64,000 nucleotides of DNA from Ruegeria sp. ANG-S4 (GTDB taxonomy: Bacteria > Pseudomonadota > Alphaproteobacteria > Rhodobacterales > Rhodobacteraceae), in contig NZ_JWLK01000004.1 in NCBI RefSeq assembly GCF_000814005.1, forward strand, positions 62,001 to 126,000, in the 5' to 3' direction. Shown here one piece after another: positions 16,146 through 24,631 of this stretch. Each line of letters begins with the position of its first letter. Positions within the stretch are counted from its first letter, which is position 1. The notes beneath the pieces are model-generated. The model was given only the letters and a program-made list of their open reading frames with translations. It was not told the origin of the DNA and made no database searches. The translations under genes were made by a program, and so were the position numbers.

Positions 16146-16688
16146 TCAGAGCTTCTCAAAATACAAAATGACCTCGCCCAGCCGAATTCCATAGCGCGAG
16201 ACATAGGCCCTGTTCAGCAACCGATCATCGGACAGCAACCACATCCAGTCATCAAAATTGACACGCATCGTACCGTCTTTGACAGGCAGGTCGATCTTGT
16301 ATTTCCAATTGAAAGTGTCGCCGCGTTCGATGCCGGATGCTGTACCAAGCACACCCGGCGCGGTCCCGGTCCAGGTGTCCTCTCCGGTCTTTGTCAGCGA
16401 CCAGATACGTTGCTCGGTCGCGCCGTCGTCATAAACGAAATCTTCAACCAGCGTCAGCGTTTCCCCGTCCCAAGTGCCGTCGATATCGACCTTGAATCGG
16501 CGGGGCACATTGCCCAACACGTCCTGAAACTGACCATAGGCCACGGTCTTGCCTTCAAAGAACTCTTCCAGGTTCAACTGGCGATCCGACAAAAAGGTTT
16601 TGGGGACCCTCGGCTTTGCCGAACATGCGGCCAGTACAGCAAGTCCGGTGATGGCCACAACACCGATCAGGATGCGACGGAGTGTCAT
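16146..16688 (-). CDS. DUF3833 family lipoprotein
   Basis: A 180-residue DUF3833 protein. It has a lipoprotein signal, with the lipobox LAAC at about residues 19-22 (GLAVLAACSAKP), so it is probably anchored to a periplasm-facing membrane. Family blocks such as LNLEEFFEGKTVAYGQFQD, RRFKVDIDGTWDG, LVEDFVYDDG and FDDWMWLLSDDRLLNRAYVSRYGI are clear. It is the last gene of a five-gene operon and overlaps the previous, related gene by 4 nt. DUF3833 genes often travel with cyclopropane-fatty-acid-synthase-like, COG2907 and chalcone-isomerase-like genes. The molecular role is unknown. Confidence 0.85.
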   Translation of the reverse strand: MTLRRILIGVVAITGLAVLAACSAKPRVPKTFLSDRQLNLEEFFEGKTVAYGQFQDVLGNVPRRFKVDIDGTWDGETLTLVEDFVYDDGATEQRIWSLTKTGEDTWTGTAPGVLGTASGIERGDTFNWKYKIDLPVKDGTMRVNFDDWMWLLSDDRLLNRAYVSRYGIRLGEVILYFEKL

Positions 16689-17302
16689 TGCAGTGGCCTT
16701 TGCTCTGCATCCGCGTCATAGCCATTGGCACCGTTGAGGTGCACCGGCTTGACCTCGGGCGCCGGTCGCATGGTGGCAACCAGTTCAGCAACTTTGATGC
16801 CGAACTTGCGCATTTCAGATCGGTTCATGATCGCACCGTTTTCAGTCAGGTACATCCAGTCCGTGACGTCCAGCGTGTGGCCGCCGGCATCTTGCGGCAG
16901 GATGATCCGGTAGTTCAGTTTTACGGTTGAACCGGACATCACGCCTTGGCCCTCTCCGACGATGTCGTCGGCCGTTGCGATAAAGGTGTTGCCGGTTCCC
17001 AAGGTCAGATACCATTTGCGCGTCATCTGCTTGCCGTTCGAATAGGTGAAATACTCGGCCAGCGTGCCCGAGTTGCCATCCCATTCACCAACCATGCGGG
17101 CGACGAAACTGTTCGAAACCTTCCCGTTCGGGCCGTAAATCAGGCCTTCGGACAGGATTTCCCCGTTCAGGTGTTTTTTCAGGGAAAACGCGGGGCCTGT
17201 GGCGGAATAGTCCGTAGGCGATTGCGCGCGAAAGCTCAGGAACCGTCCCCTGACGATGACAAGAAGCAGAATGGCAATCAGGACGACAACAAGAAAGTTC
17301 AT
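16685..17302 (-). CDS. DUF3833 family membrane-anchored protein
   Basis: A 205-residue second member of DUF3833. Instead of a lipobox it has an N-terminal membrane anchor (FLVVVLIAILLLVIV), then the same core: FSLKKHLNGEILSEGLIYGP, VGEWDGNSGTLAEYFTY and VTDWMYLTENGAIMNRSEMRKFGI. The tandem pair looks like an old duplication with different anchors. It overlaps the MFS gene upstream and the DUF3833 lipoprotein gene downstream by 4 nt each, so translation is probably coupled. The molecular role is unknown. Confidence 0.85.
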   Translation of the reverse strand: MNFLVVVLIAILLLVIVRGRFLSFRAQSPTDYSATGPAFSLKKHLNGEILSEGLIYGPNGKVSNSFVARMVGEWDGNSGTLAEYFTYSNGKQMTRKWYLTLGTGNTFIATADDIVGEGQGVMSGSTVKLNYRIILPQDAGGHTLDVTDWMYLTENGAIMNRSEMRKFGIKVAELVATMRPAPEVKPVHLNGANGYDADAEQRPLQ

Positions 17303-18522
17303 TTCGCGGTTACCTCTGTCGGTAGGGTCAGAACCATCCCGAACGCACCCAGTTTGAGGATGCAGGGCAGCACCGCATAGGCGAGGTTGAGAGTTTCCAG
17401 CGCCTGTGCGGAATTTGACTGACCGGGTGTGAAGCCGCTGCGTTCGAGCAGTGGCAATGTGAAAAAGGCCGCCAGGGCAAGGCCCAGCTTGCCGGCAAAC
17501 GACCAGATCCCGAACGCGGCCGAAGCATTCAGACCGGCGCGTGTCAGGACCACCGAAAACATGGCGGGCAGAACCACCATATCCGCCCCCAATGCCGCAC
17601 CTGAGGCGAGACAGATCAGGGCGAAGCCGACCAGTTCCCCAGCGGGCAGCATTGCCGCACCGATGAAACCGGCGATGGATAGCGGCATCGCAATAATCAG
17701 AGTCTGTTTCGAGCCAATTCGATTGCTGAGACGGGCCCAGAGCGGCACGCTTGCACCTGCGCTCAGAAAGAACAGGATCAAAAGCGGGCCGGCCTTACCG
17801 GGCAATTGCAACCGATCTTCGACAAAAAACAAAAACAAGGTCGAGGTGATGGCAACCGGCAGGCTGTTGACCAAGGCCAGCGCGAGCAATCGCAGCGCCC
17901 CGGCTTGGCCCAATCCGGCAAAAGACAAGCCGTCGCCGGTGATGGGCGTGCGTCGCCACATCGGAAATGTCAGTGCGATGGTCAGAATCGCCAGAAGGCC
18001 CAGAAACATCCCGAATGCCGGATAACCCTGCGCGCCGGCCCCCAACGCGACGAACAGCGCCGGGGCGCTGGCTGCAATGACGACGCCGGTCAATTGACCG
18101 CCTTCGCGGAACGCGGCCAGCGTCATCAGTTCCTTCGCGTCGGGGCTTTTGGCCAGCGTCGCGCTGCGCCCATACAGCAGTATGGTGCCAAGGCTATAGG
18201 CAGAAAACAGCAGGATCAGAATGGCGATCAGCGTGCCGACACTTGCACCTTCGGGCAACGAAAACAGCAGAGGAAACCCAACCGCCAATCCAAAGGACGC
18301 CATAGCGGCAAACAAAAGTTGCCCGCCCGGCCAGCGGTCAATCGCCCACCCGATCAGCGGGTCCTGCACCAGGTCAACCAACCGGATGACCAACAAGACT
18401 GTGCCGATCACGCCGAGGCTGATACCCAGATTGACGGCAGCAAACCGGGGCAGGTGTATGTAGAGCGGAATGCCCGCCGCGGCGAGCATCAGCGCATAGA
18501 GGCTGACCCGGGGATACAGCAT
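17299..18522 (-). CDS. MFS transporter, GPH/MelB-like family
   Basis: A 407-residue inner-membrane carrier with about 12 helices. The N-terminal RLVDLVQDPLIGWAIDRWPGG motif (D-P-L-I-G-x-x-x-D) is the signature of the glycoside-pentoside-hexuronide:cation symporter group. The start ATG at 18522 overlaps the chalcone-isomerase-like stop (ATGA). Sequence upstream in the same frame is shadow. Similar carriers sit in the RpoE/ChrR stress clusters of Rhodobacter relatives beside lipid-modification genes, so the cargo may be a lipid or fatty-acid product rather than a sugar. The substrate is unknown. Confidence 0.83.
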   Translation of the reverse strand: MLYPRVSLYALMLAAAGIPLYIHLPRFAAVNLGISLGVIGTVLLVIRLVDLVQDPLIGWAIDRWPGGQLLFAAMASFGLAVGFPLLFSLPEGASVGTLIAILILLFSAYSLGTILLYGRSATLAKSPDAKELMTLAAFREGGQLTGVVIAASAPALFVALGAGAQGYPAFGMFLGLLAILTIALTFPMWRRTPITGDGLSFAGLGQAGALRLLALALVNSLPVAITSTLFLFFVEDRLQLPGKAGPLLILFFLSAGASVPLWARLSNRIGSKQTLIIAMPLSIAGFIGAAMLPAGELVGFALICLASGAALGADMVVLPAMFSVVLTRAGLNASAAFGIWSFAGKLGLALAAFFTLPLLERSGFTPGQSNSAQALETLNLAYAVLPCILKLGAFGMVLTLPTEVTAK

Positions 18523-19067
18523 CACTGCCCCTTCAACTGCCGTGTGAACGAGGCGGATCTGGTGTTGTTGCCGAGGAAAATCGACATGAAGGCCTGCTTG
18601 ATTCCCGGATTGGACAGCGTGCAGGTATTGACCCCGTTGCGCCAGAAACCGACCTTGTTGGGCCCTTCCGAAATCGCCAGATAGCTGTCGCCCTTGCTGA
18701 CCGCCTTGAAACACTGTTCCAACTGCGCCTGTGTCGGAGCCTGATTGCCCTGCCGCTTGATTTCATCCAGCGTCGATTCAACCAAGGCTTTTTGCTTTAG
18801 ATTCTTGCGATACGTCAACTGAAGCCCGAAATCCTCGCTCCAGCTGAATTGCGTCCCACCGGGCGTATACAGCTTTGCGTCGTATATCGGCAGACCCAAG
18901 TAGCGGAATGTCGCGCTTCCGAGCAACTGAGGATCTTTCAATTCGTCTGACAGCGGCGAGGCTGCCAGCCCGCTTGGGACCAGCAGGGTCAAGGAAAAAA
19001 GCGCGGCGCGCCATGTTCGTCTATTCGGCCGGGACAGCGATGGCCGGGTCTTTTTCAAGAGTGCCAT
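18522..19067 (-). CDS. Chalcone isomerase-like exported protein
   Basis: A 181-residue protein with an N-terminal signal (WRAALFSLTLLVPSGLAAS) and a chalcone-isomerase-like domain (FRYLGLPIYDAKLYTPGG, LQLTYRKNLKQKALVESTLDEIKRQG, ISEGPNKVGFWRNG). Bacterial members lack flavonoid substrates and are thought to bind fatty acids or lipids. ATG at 19067 is chosen because it places the signal peptide near the start, and it overlaps the end of the COG2907 gene by 47 nt. The stop overlaps the next ATG. It is part of a conserved stress/lipid gene set. Confidence 0.8.
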   Translation of the reverse strand: MALLKKTRPSLSRPNRRTWRAALFSLTLLVPSGLAASPLSDELKDPQLLGSATFRYLGLPIYDAKLYTPGGTQFSWSEDFGLQLTYRKNLKQKALVESTLDEIKRQGNQAPTQAQLEQCFKAVSKGDSYLAISEGPNKVGFWRNGVNTCTLSNPGIKQAFMSIFLGNNTRSASFTRQLKGQ

Positions 19068-20352
19068 TGTGAACTCCGAGGTCTTGCGGGCTGCCGTTGA
19101 TGCGATCGACAACATGCATCGCACTGGCAATTCCGTCTTCGTGAAAGCCGTGCCTGTTATAGGCACCGGCAAACCAGGTTCGGTTCTGTCCCTGCATCGC
19201 GCGGATTTGCCCTTGTGCTTTCAGGGCGGCTTTGTCGAATACGGGATGGGCAAATTCGACCTGATCATAGATTTTTTCCGCGGGAATTTCTGATGACGCG
19301 TTCAGGCTGACAAACAGCGGGTCACTGTCCGGAATGTTCTGAAGGCGGTTCATCCAGTATGTGACCCCAACATTGCCCTTTTGCGACCTATAGGTCCAAC
19401 TGGACCAGCAGGCGCGGCGGCGCGGCATTTGTGCAGGATCACAGTGCAACACGGCCGTGTTGGGTTGGTATCTGATTGCAGCCAGTGCGTCTTTTTCGTC
19501 TTTGGTGGCGTTTTCGCCCAGGATCGACAGCGTCTGATCGGAATGCGTGGCCAAAATGATTTCGTCAAACAGATCGGCGCGCCCTGCGCTTGTGACGGTC
19601 ACGCCCAGATCATGCCGTTCGACGGCATCGACGGGCGCAGCCACCCGGATATCGCATCCACGATTGCTCAATGCGGCCTCGATCCGGCGCACATATTCGA
19701 TGCTGCCACCTTTGACCGTATACCACTGGTGTTGATTGGCGCGCCCGCTGGCCAGCAATGCGTGGTTGCGGAAGAACTGCACAAGCGACCGGGCCGGGAA
19801 CTGATCCACGAATTCAATCGGAGTTGACCAGATCGCGCCGCACATCGGCATCAGGTAATTATGGCGGAACCAATAGCCCAGACGGAGCTGATCGACCAGT
19901 TCGCCGATGGTTGTGTCATCGTCTTGGGCGGCTTCCGGGGCTTCTTTGCCAAACCGAACAATATCGGCGATCATCTTGTAATAGGCGGGGCGGGCGAGGT
20001 TGCGTTTTTGCGCGGTGAGCGTGCGCAGATTGTTCAAGCCGTATTCGATCCGCCCATTATCGATTGTCGCACCAAAGCTCATCTCGCTTTTTGTGACCGG
20101 AACATTCAGTTCATCGAACAACCGCGTGAGGTACGGGTATGTCGCGTAATTGAAAACGATAAATCCGGTGTCGACCGGCTGATCACCGTTGCGCCCGGCC
20201 ATCACTGTGCGCGCGTGGCCGCCAAGGCGCGGCTCCGCCTCGTATACTGTAACGTCGTGTTTTTCGGAAAGATAATACGCTGCCGACAGACCAGAGATAC
20301 CTGCACCAACTACTGCGATTTTCTTACGTACGCCCCGGGTTTCGTCGAACAT
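19021..20352 (-). CDS. COG2907 FAD-dependent amine-oxidase-like protein
   Basis: A 443-residue flavoprotein with an N-terminal Rossmann motif (VVGAGISGLSAAYYLSE, about residues 14-30), the GGHARTV loop, the conserved YLMPMCGAIWSTP region and a C-terminal FAGAYNRHGFHEDGIASA that closes the FAD site. COG2907 proteins are commonly found with cyclopropane-fatty-acid-synthase-like and DUF1365 genes in lipid-modification clusters. Those two partners are missing here. It is the first gene of the minus-strand operon and starts 32 nt after an ECF-type promoter motif. Confidence 0.86.
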   Translation of the reverse strand: MFDETRGVRKKIAVVGAGISGLSAAYYLSEKHDVTVYEAEPRLGGHARTVMAGRNGDQPVDTGFIVFNYATYPYLTRLFDELNVPVTKSEMSFGATIDNGRIEYGLNNLRTLTAQKRNLARPAYYKMIADIVRFGKEAPEAAQDDDTTIGELVDQLRLGYWFRHNYLMPMCGAIWSTPIEFVDQFPARSLVQFFRNHALLASGRANQHQWYTVKGGSIEYVRRIEAALSNRGCDIRVAAPVDAVERHDLGVTVTSAGRADLFDEIILATHSDQTLSILGENATKDEKDALAAIRYQPNTAVLHCDPAQMPRRRACWSSWTYRSQKGNVGVTYWMNRLQNIPDSDPLFVSLNASSEIPAEKIYDQVEFAHPVFDKAALKAQGQIRAMQGQNRTWFAGAYNRHGFHEDGIASAMHVVDRINGSPQDLGVHNGTLEKDPAIAVPAE

Positions 20353-20383
20353 TCAAGCCTCGATATGTGACATTTTACAATAG

Positions 20384-20411
20384 GATACGCAGGGTAGGCT
20401 GAGATGGATCA
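20384..20411 (-). promoter_or_regulatory. RpoE (ECF11)-like promoter for the COG2907 operon
   Basis: On the minus strand TGATCC (20411-20406) is followed after exactly 16 nt by CGTATC (20389-20384), 31 nt before the start codon of the flavoprotein gene. This form resembles promoters of the RpoE-ChrR singlet-oxygen sigma factor of Rhodobacter. The same motif with the same spacing faces the other way at 20487-20514. Confidence 0.65.
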
Positions 20412-20486
20412 ATCGCGTTAGAACTTTTTTGACAATGTACTATACTGTGACTTCTGGGTCCGAGACTGGGCCAAGTGCCCGAGGTT

Positions 20487-20514
20487 TGATCCAGTGCGGG
20501 TTTGGAGCCGTAAA
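20487..20514 (+). promoter_or_regulatory. RpoE (ECF11)-like promoter for the SDR gene
   Basis: TGATCC (20487-20492), a 16-nt spacer and CGTAAA (20509-20514) lie 29 nt before the ATG of the SDR gene. It mirrors the promoter of the divergent operon, so the two sides should respond to one ECF sigma factor. Confidence 0.65.
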
Positions 20515-20543
20515 AGCATCATGCAAGACTGGACCGGGCACCA

Positions 20544-21269
20544 ATGAGCAGCTTTGACGGGAAAACCTACTGGATCATAGGAGCCAGCGAGGGCCTTGGC
20601 CGTGCTTTGGCCGTGGCGCTCAGCCGTCAGGGCGCACATTTGGTTCTGTCGGCTCGCAATTCTGACCGCCTTGCCGAGATTTGTGAAATGCTGCCGAATG
20701 CGCGCGCGGTGCGTTGTGACGTGACCGATTTGGATTCGGTTCGCAATGCCGCTGCTGAAACCGGGGAAATCGACGCGCTTGTCTACAACGCCGGTGCTTA
20801 TGACCCGATGCGTGCGACAGAGTGGAACAGCCAAGCCGCCCTGGCCATGAGCGACGTAAACTACACCGGTGCGCTGCGGGTTTTGGGTGAATCCGTGCCC
20901 GGGTTCGTGCGCGCAGGTCGTGGGGACATTACTCTGATCGGGTCTTTGGCGGGTTACCATGGTTTACCGGCTGCGGTTGGGTACGGGGCCAGCAAGGCTG
21001 CTTTGATTTCGTTGGCAGAAACGATGCGGCATGATCTGGCTGGCAGTGGCGTAACGGTACGCATCGTCAATCCCGGGTTCATCAAGACCCGCTTGACGGA
21101 AAAGAACAGTTTCAAAATGCCGATGCTGATGACGCCCGAAGACGCCGCAGACCGTGTGGTCAAGGCGATGTCACGTCGGCGTTTTCGCACCGATTTCCCG
21201 GCTCCGTTTTCCTGGGTGATCCGCCTGATTGATTATCTGCCCGATATATTGGTCTATCGCGGGAAATAG
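20544..21269 (+). CDS. Short-chain dehydrogenase/reductase, stress-cluster type
   Basis: A 241-residue NAD(P)-dependent SDR. The cofactor motif GASEGLGRALA (residues about 12-22), the NAG motif (VYNAGAY), the catalytic Ser in LIGSLAG and YGASKAA (Tyr-x-x-x-Lys) are all present. It is read away from the COG2907 operon and shares its ECF-type promoter form. In Rhodobacter a SDR gene is part of the singlet-oxygen RpoE cluster, so a role in handling oxidised lipids or aldehydes is a fair inference. The exact substrate is not known. Confidence 0.85.
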   Translation: MSSFDGKTYWIIGASEGLGRALAVALSRQGAHLVLSARNSDRLAEICEMLPNARAVRCDVTDLDSVRNAAAETGEIDALVYNAGAYDPMRATEWNSQAALAMSDVNYTGALRVLGESVPGFVRAGRGDITLIGSLAGYHGLPAAVGYGASKAALISLAETMRHDLAGSGVTVRIVNPGFIKTRLTEKNSFKMPMLMTPEDAADRVVKAMSRRRFRTDFPAPFSWVIRLIDYLPDILVYRGK

Positions 21270-21286
21270 GCCCTAACAATAGGGTT

Positions 21287-22939
21287 TCAGCCGAACTGCC
21301 CCTGACAGAACCAACCCGCCGACATGGTGCCGCCATGGCCATAAAACAGCCACAGCCGCTCGCCCTGTTCTGTCACCACTGTCCAGTAATCGCGCACACC
21401 GCTGCGCCAGTTGGGGTCGTCCAGCCACCACTCGGGCGCAATACGTTCCGGACCAGTGGCCTGCGCCAGTTGCCAGTCGCGCCCGCGCCAGCGAAAAGTG
21501 GCGGGCACATCCGGCGTTTCCGGAGCCATTACCGGTTCAGGCTGCCACATCTGTAGGGGTCGCGGGCGCGCAGGTGCGGGCCAGTCGCGGGCTGGTTCCG
21601 ACCAGGCCGCCGCCAGCGTCTGCGCCGTCTTCTCGGGGATATGCGAAGCTGCCGGATGGTGCCGCGTGATTACCTCCAGCCCTACGCGGGCCCCCAGCTT
21701 TCCGATCAGGTCATCCACGGCTGTATTACCTTCAAGGCGATTGCGGGCCACCTGTCGGGCCTCGGCATGACCGGCCATCGTGCGGGCGTGGATGGGTTCG
21801 GTCTGAACTGCTTCCAGCCGCAGCATATCGATGCCGTAGCCGGCGTCGATTTTATCGATTTTCATCTCTAACAAAGGGCGAATACGGTTTTTATCATAGG
21901 TTGGACGCGCCAGCCCGACTTCGATAATCTCTGCCGCCTGATCGGCGCGATGCGCCTCAAGCCGCAATGTGCGCACGCCACGGCCTTTCTCTTCCAGCTT
22001 GGCGCACAGCGTTGGCAATACCCGGTCGATAGCGGCCATCACGTCTTCGATCAGACCGATCGGATTGGGCAAGGTCATCCGCACCGCAAAGTGATGCGGT
22101 GGGCGGGCGGGTGAGACCGGCTCGGGCGCGCTGCCCATCGCCTGATCAAGCCGCAACACCAATCCCCGCCCAAACCGCCGCGCCAGCGAGGCGCGCGGTT
22201 GCCCCAGCAGATCGCCGATCCGGCGCAGACCCAGACGGTTCAATTGTGCAACCACCTGATCGTCAAGCCGTAGCGCCGCAATCGGCAGGGGACTGAGTGC
22301 GCCATAGGATTGCCCCGGCGCAGCAATCCGCGCGCCACCGCCCAGCGCCACCACTTGCGGTGCGGCCCCGCCCTTGGTCCAGTGCCGCCGCTTGCCTGCG
22401 CGGGCGCGGGTGGCCCGCGCCTCTTGGCTGATGGCGTCGCCATTACGATCAGAAGTGGCTTTTTGCCCTGCATAGCGCGCCAGCGCCCAGGCCGCGCCCA
22501 ATGTGTCGGCGATACCCATCTGTACGCTCAGACCCATATCGGCGCAGTCGGTTTCGAGAACGCTCAGCAACGTCTCTTCGCCGCCAAACAGATGGGCGCA
22601 GCCCGACAGGTCGACAATCAGCCCGTCCGGAGCCTCTTCGGCCACCCACGGGCTGAATTTGCCGGCCCAGCGACGCAGTGCGGTCAGGAATGCGGCTTCG
22701 GCCGGGGCATTGCGCGGGCGGGTCATCAGGCTGGCACACATGGCGTGGGCATCACGCACCGGCTGACCCACGCGCAGACCGGCGGCCTGAGCCTCGGCGT
22801 TCAGCGAGGTAACGACCTGCATGTTCGACTGCTCAGCCACCACGGCCAAAGGACCATCCTGCAGGCCCCGCGCGGCGCGGACCAGCCGTTCAGCCCCCAG
22901 ACGCGGGAACCACAGGGAAAGTATGCGACGTTTCGGCAT
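21287..22939 (-). CDS. imuB: ImuB, catalytically inactive Y-family polymerase homologue
   Basis: A 550-residue protein of the damage-inducible mutagenesis cassette. It keeps the Y-family fold (GAERLVRAARG, LNAEAQAAGLRVGQPVRDAHAMC, DLSGCAHLFGGEETLL, LNRLGLRRIGDLLGQPRASLARRFG) but has SLWFPRLGAE in place of the catalytic acidic DxDxFF motif, as ImuB proteins do. ImuB works as a clamp-bound adaptor for DnaE2. The usual partner gene imuA is not next to it: only a 67-nt gap and an I78-like gene lie upstream. A perfect LexA-type box sits 18 nt before the ATG. dnaE2 is 4 kb away on the same strand. Confidence 0.9.
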   Translation of the reverse strand: MPKRRILSLWFPRLGAERLVRAARGLQDGPLAVVAEQSNMQVVTSLNAEAQAAGLRVGQPVRDAHAMCASLMTRPRNAPAEAAFLTALRRWAGKFSPWVAEEAPDGLIVDLSGCAHLFGGEETLLSVLETDCADMGLSVQMGIADTLGAAWALARYAGQKATSDRNGDAISQEARATRARAGKRRHWTKGGAAPQVVALGGGARIAAPGQSYGALSPLPIAALRLDDQVVAQLNRLGLRRIGDLLGQPRASLARRFGRGLVLRLDQAMGSAPEPVSPARPPHHFAVRMTLPNPIGLIEDVMAAIDRVLPTLCAKLEEKGRGVRTLRLEAHRADQAAEIIEVGLARPTYDKNRIRPLLEMKIDKIDAGYGIDMLRLEAVQTEPIHARTMAGHAEARQVARNRLEGNTAVDDLIGKLGARVGLEVITRHHPAASHIPEKTAQTLAAAWSEPARDWPAPARPRPLQMWQPEPVMAPETPDVPATFRWRGRDWQLAQATGPERIAPEWWLDDPNWRSGVRDYWTVVTEQGERLWLFYGHGGTMSAGWFCQGQFG

Positions 22940-22956
22940 TGGGCAGACATCAGAAT

Positions 22957-22971
22957 GTTCTTATTTTGTTC
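22957..22971 (-). promoter_or_regulatory. LexA box upstream of imuB
   Basis: GTTC-TTATTTT-GTTC is a perfect copy of the alphaproteobacterial SOS operator GTTC-N7-GTTC. It is centred about 25 nt before the imuB start, so imuB should be repressed by LexA and induced by DNA damage. Confidence 0.85.
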
Positions 22972-23006
22972 TTAAATGAGAATCATGCCCCGAGTCGAGT
23001 CTGGCT

Positions 23007-23294
23007 TTACCCGCAGGTGAGCCGCTGAATGATCCCTGCACCGTTCACATAGACGTTCAGCCGGTCGATCCGGTAATCCTGTGTAGCGATGTCATCGGGT
23101 CCCAGAACGCGCGACCGTTCCGGAAGGTCGGCTTCAATGGTCGATACGGGCTGACCTACCGAGTCGGCAAAGGACTCACCCTTGCAAAACGCCAAATCCA
23201 CCGGCGCATCCCCGGACGCCGCGGCCACATCCTGAGGAATGCTGGTGTCTGCGCAGGCCGCCGACAGGACCAGGATCGGTAAAAAACGGTGCAT
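23007..23294 (-). CDS. Peptidase inhibitor I78-like exported protein
   Basis: A 95-residue protein with a short export signal (FLPILVLSAACAD), possibly a lipoprotein with Cys14, though the lipobox is imperfect (Ser at -3). The mature part fits inhibitor family I78: CKGESFADSVGQPVSTIE, RVLGPDDIATQDYRIDRLNVYVNGAGIIQRLTCG, with the terminal CG. It would face the periplasm. ATG at 23294 has no strong binding site. The adjacent imuB and frmA genes give no hint of function. Confidence 0.7.
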   Translation of the reverse strand: MHRFLPILVLSAACADTSIPQDVAAASGDAPVDLAFCKGESFADSVGQPVSTIEADLPERSRVLGPDDIATQDYRIDRLNVYVNGAGIIQRLTCG

Positions 23295-23424
23295 TGGCGT
23301 TCCTCATTCTGACAATGTCGTTTCTGCAATATCAAATATTTAGCCAGCCTGCCATGAAAGCGCAGTTGAAAACACCCTGTATTTGACGCAGGGTCGAGAC
23401 AAAAGTGACAGGGAGACAAACACC

Positions 23425-24537
23425 ATGCGTACCCGTGCCGCCGTCGCCGTTCAGGCGGGCAAACCTTTGGAAGTGATGGACGTGAACCTGGAGGGCCCGA
23501 AGGCGGGAGAGGTTCTGGTCGAGATCAAGGCCACCGGCATCTGCCACACCGATGAGTTCACCCTGTCGGGGGCTGACCCCGAAGGTCTTTTCCCGGCTAT
23601 TCTGGGCCACGAGGGTGCAGGCGTGGTGCTTGAGGTCGGCGAAGGCGTGACCAGCCTGAAGCCCGGCGATCATGTGATCCCGCTTTACACGCCGGAATGT
23701 CGCGAGTGCGAATACTGCCTGCATCCCAAAACCAACCTGTGTCAGGCGATCCGCGAGACGCAGGGCAAGGGGCTGATGCCCGACGGAACGTCTCGGTTCT
23801 CGACGTTGGATGGCGATCCGATCCTGCACTACATGGGGTGTTCCACTTTCTCGAACCATACGGTTCTGCCGGAAATCGCACTGGCAAAGGTGCGTGAGGA
23901 TGCGCCGTTCGACAAGATCTGCTACATCGGTTGCGGCGTCACGACAGGTATCGGTGCGGTGATCAACACCGCCAAGGTCGAAATCGGCAGCCGAGCCATT
24001 GTGTTCGGTCTGGGTGGCATTGGCCTGAACGTGATTCAGGGCCTGCGCCTTGCTGGCGCGGATCAGATCGTTGGTGTCGACCTGAATCCATCAAAGGTCA
24101 ACATGGCCACAGCCTTTGGCATGACCGACTTTGTGAATCCGAAGGAGGTCGAAGGCGATCTGGTGCCTTATCTGGTCAACCTGACCAAGGGCGGCGCGGA
24201 TTACACGTTTGACGCCACCGGCAACGTGGGCGTGATGCGCGACGCGCTGGAATCAGCCCACAAGGGCTGGGGTGAATCGATCATCATCGGGGTGGCTCCC
24301 GCTGGTGCCGAGATTTCGACCCGTCCGTTCCAACTGGTCACCGGACGGTCCTGGCGCGGTACTGCCTTTGGTGGCGCCCGTGGCCGGACCGACGTGCCCA
24401 AGATCGTGGACTGGTACATGGAAGGTAAGATCGAGATCGACCCGATGATCACCCACACAATGGGTCTGGATGACATCAACGAAGGTTTCGATCTGATGCA
24501 TCGTGGCGAAAGCATCCGGTCTGTCGTAGTCTACTGA
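23425..24537 (+). CDS. frmA: S-(hydroxymethyl)glutathione dehydrogenase (class III alcohol dehydrogenase)
   Basis: A 370-residue zinc enzyme of glutathione-dependent formaldehyde oxidation, also able to reduce S-nitrosoglutathione. Catalytic zinc ligands are in [11 protein letters not shown] and GHEGAG, the structural zinc site is CRECEYC and later Cys (residues about 89-105), and the NAD motif is [12 protein letters not shown]. The start ATG at 23425 follows AGGGAGAC, and the longer frame upstream is not supported. No frmB/fghA or gfa follows. A strong terminator ends the unit, so the gene is probably monocistronic. Confidence 0.95.
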   Translation: MRTRAAVAVQAGKPLEVMDVNLEGPKAGEVLVEIKATGICHTDEFTLSGADPEGLFPAILGHEGAGVVLEVGEGVTSLKPGDHVIPLYTPECRECEYCLHPKTNLCQAIRETQGKGLMPDGTSRFSTLDGDPILHYMGCSTFSNHTVLPEIALAKVREDAPFDKICYIGCGVTTGIGAVINTAKVEIGSRAIVFGLGGIGLNVIQGLRLAGADQIVGVDLNPSKVNMATAFGMTDFVNPKEVEGDLVPYLVNLTKGGADYTFDATGNVGVMRDALESAHKGWGESIIIGVAPAGAEISTRPFQLVTGRSWRGTAFGGARGRTDVPKIVDWYMEGKIEIDPMITHTMGLDDINEGFDLMHRGESIRSVVVY

Positions 24538-24557
24538 TAAAATTTCGAAAAACGCTT

Positions 24558-24586
24558 GGGGCGGGCTTTTTCCCGCCCCTTTCGTT
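24558..24586 (+). terminator. Rho-independent terminator after frmA
   Basis: GGGGCGGG (24558-24565) pairs with CCCGCCCC (24572-24579) around a 6-nt T-rich loop, followed by TTTCGTTGTT, 20 nt after the frmA stop. Confidence 0.85.
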
Positions 24587-24631
24587 GTTACATTCCTCTC
24601 TGAGAATACTATTTCAGGTTGAGGGATTGAA

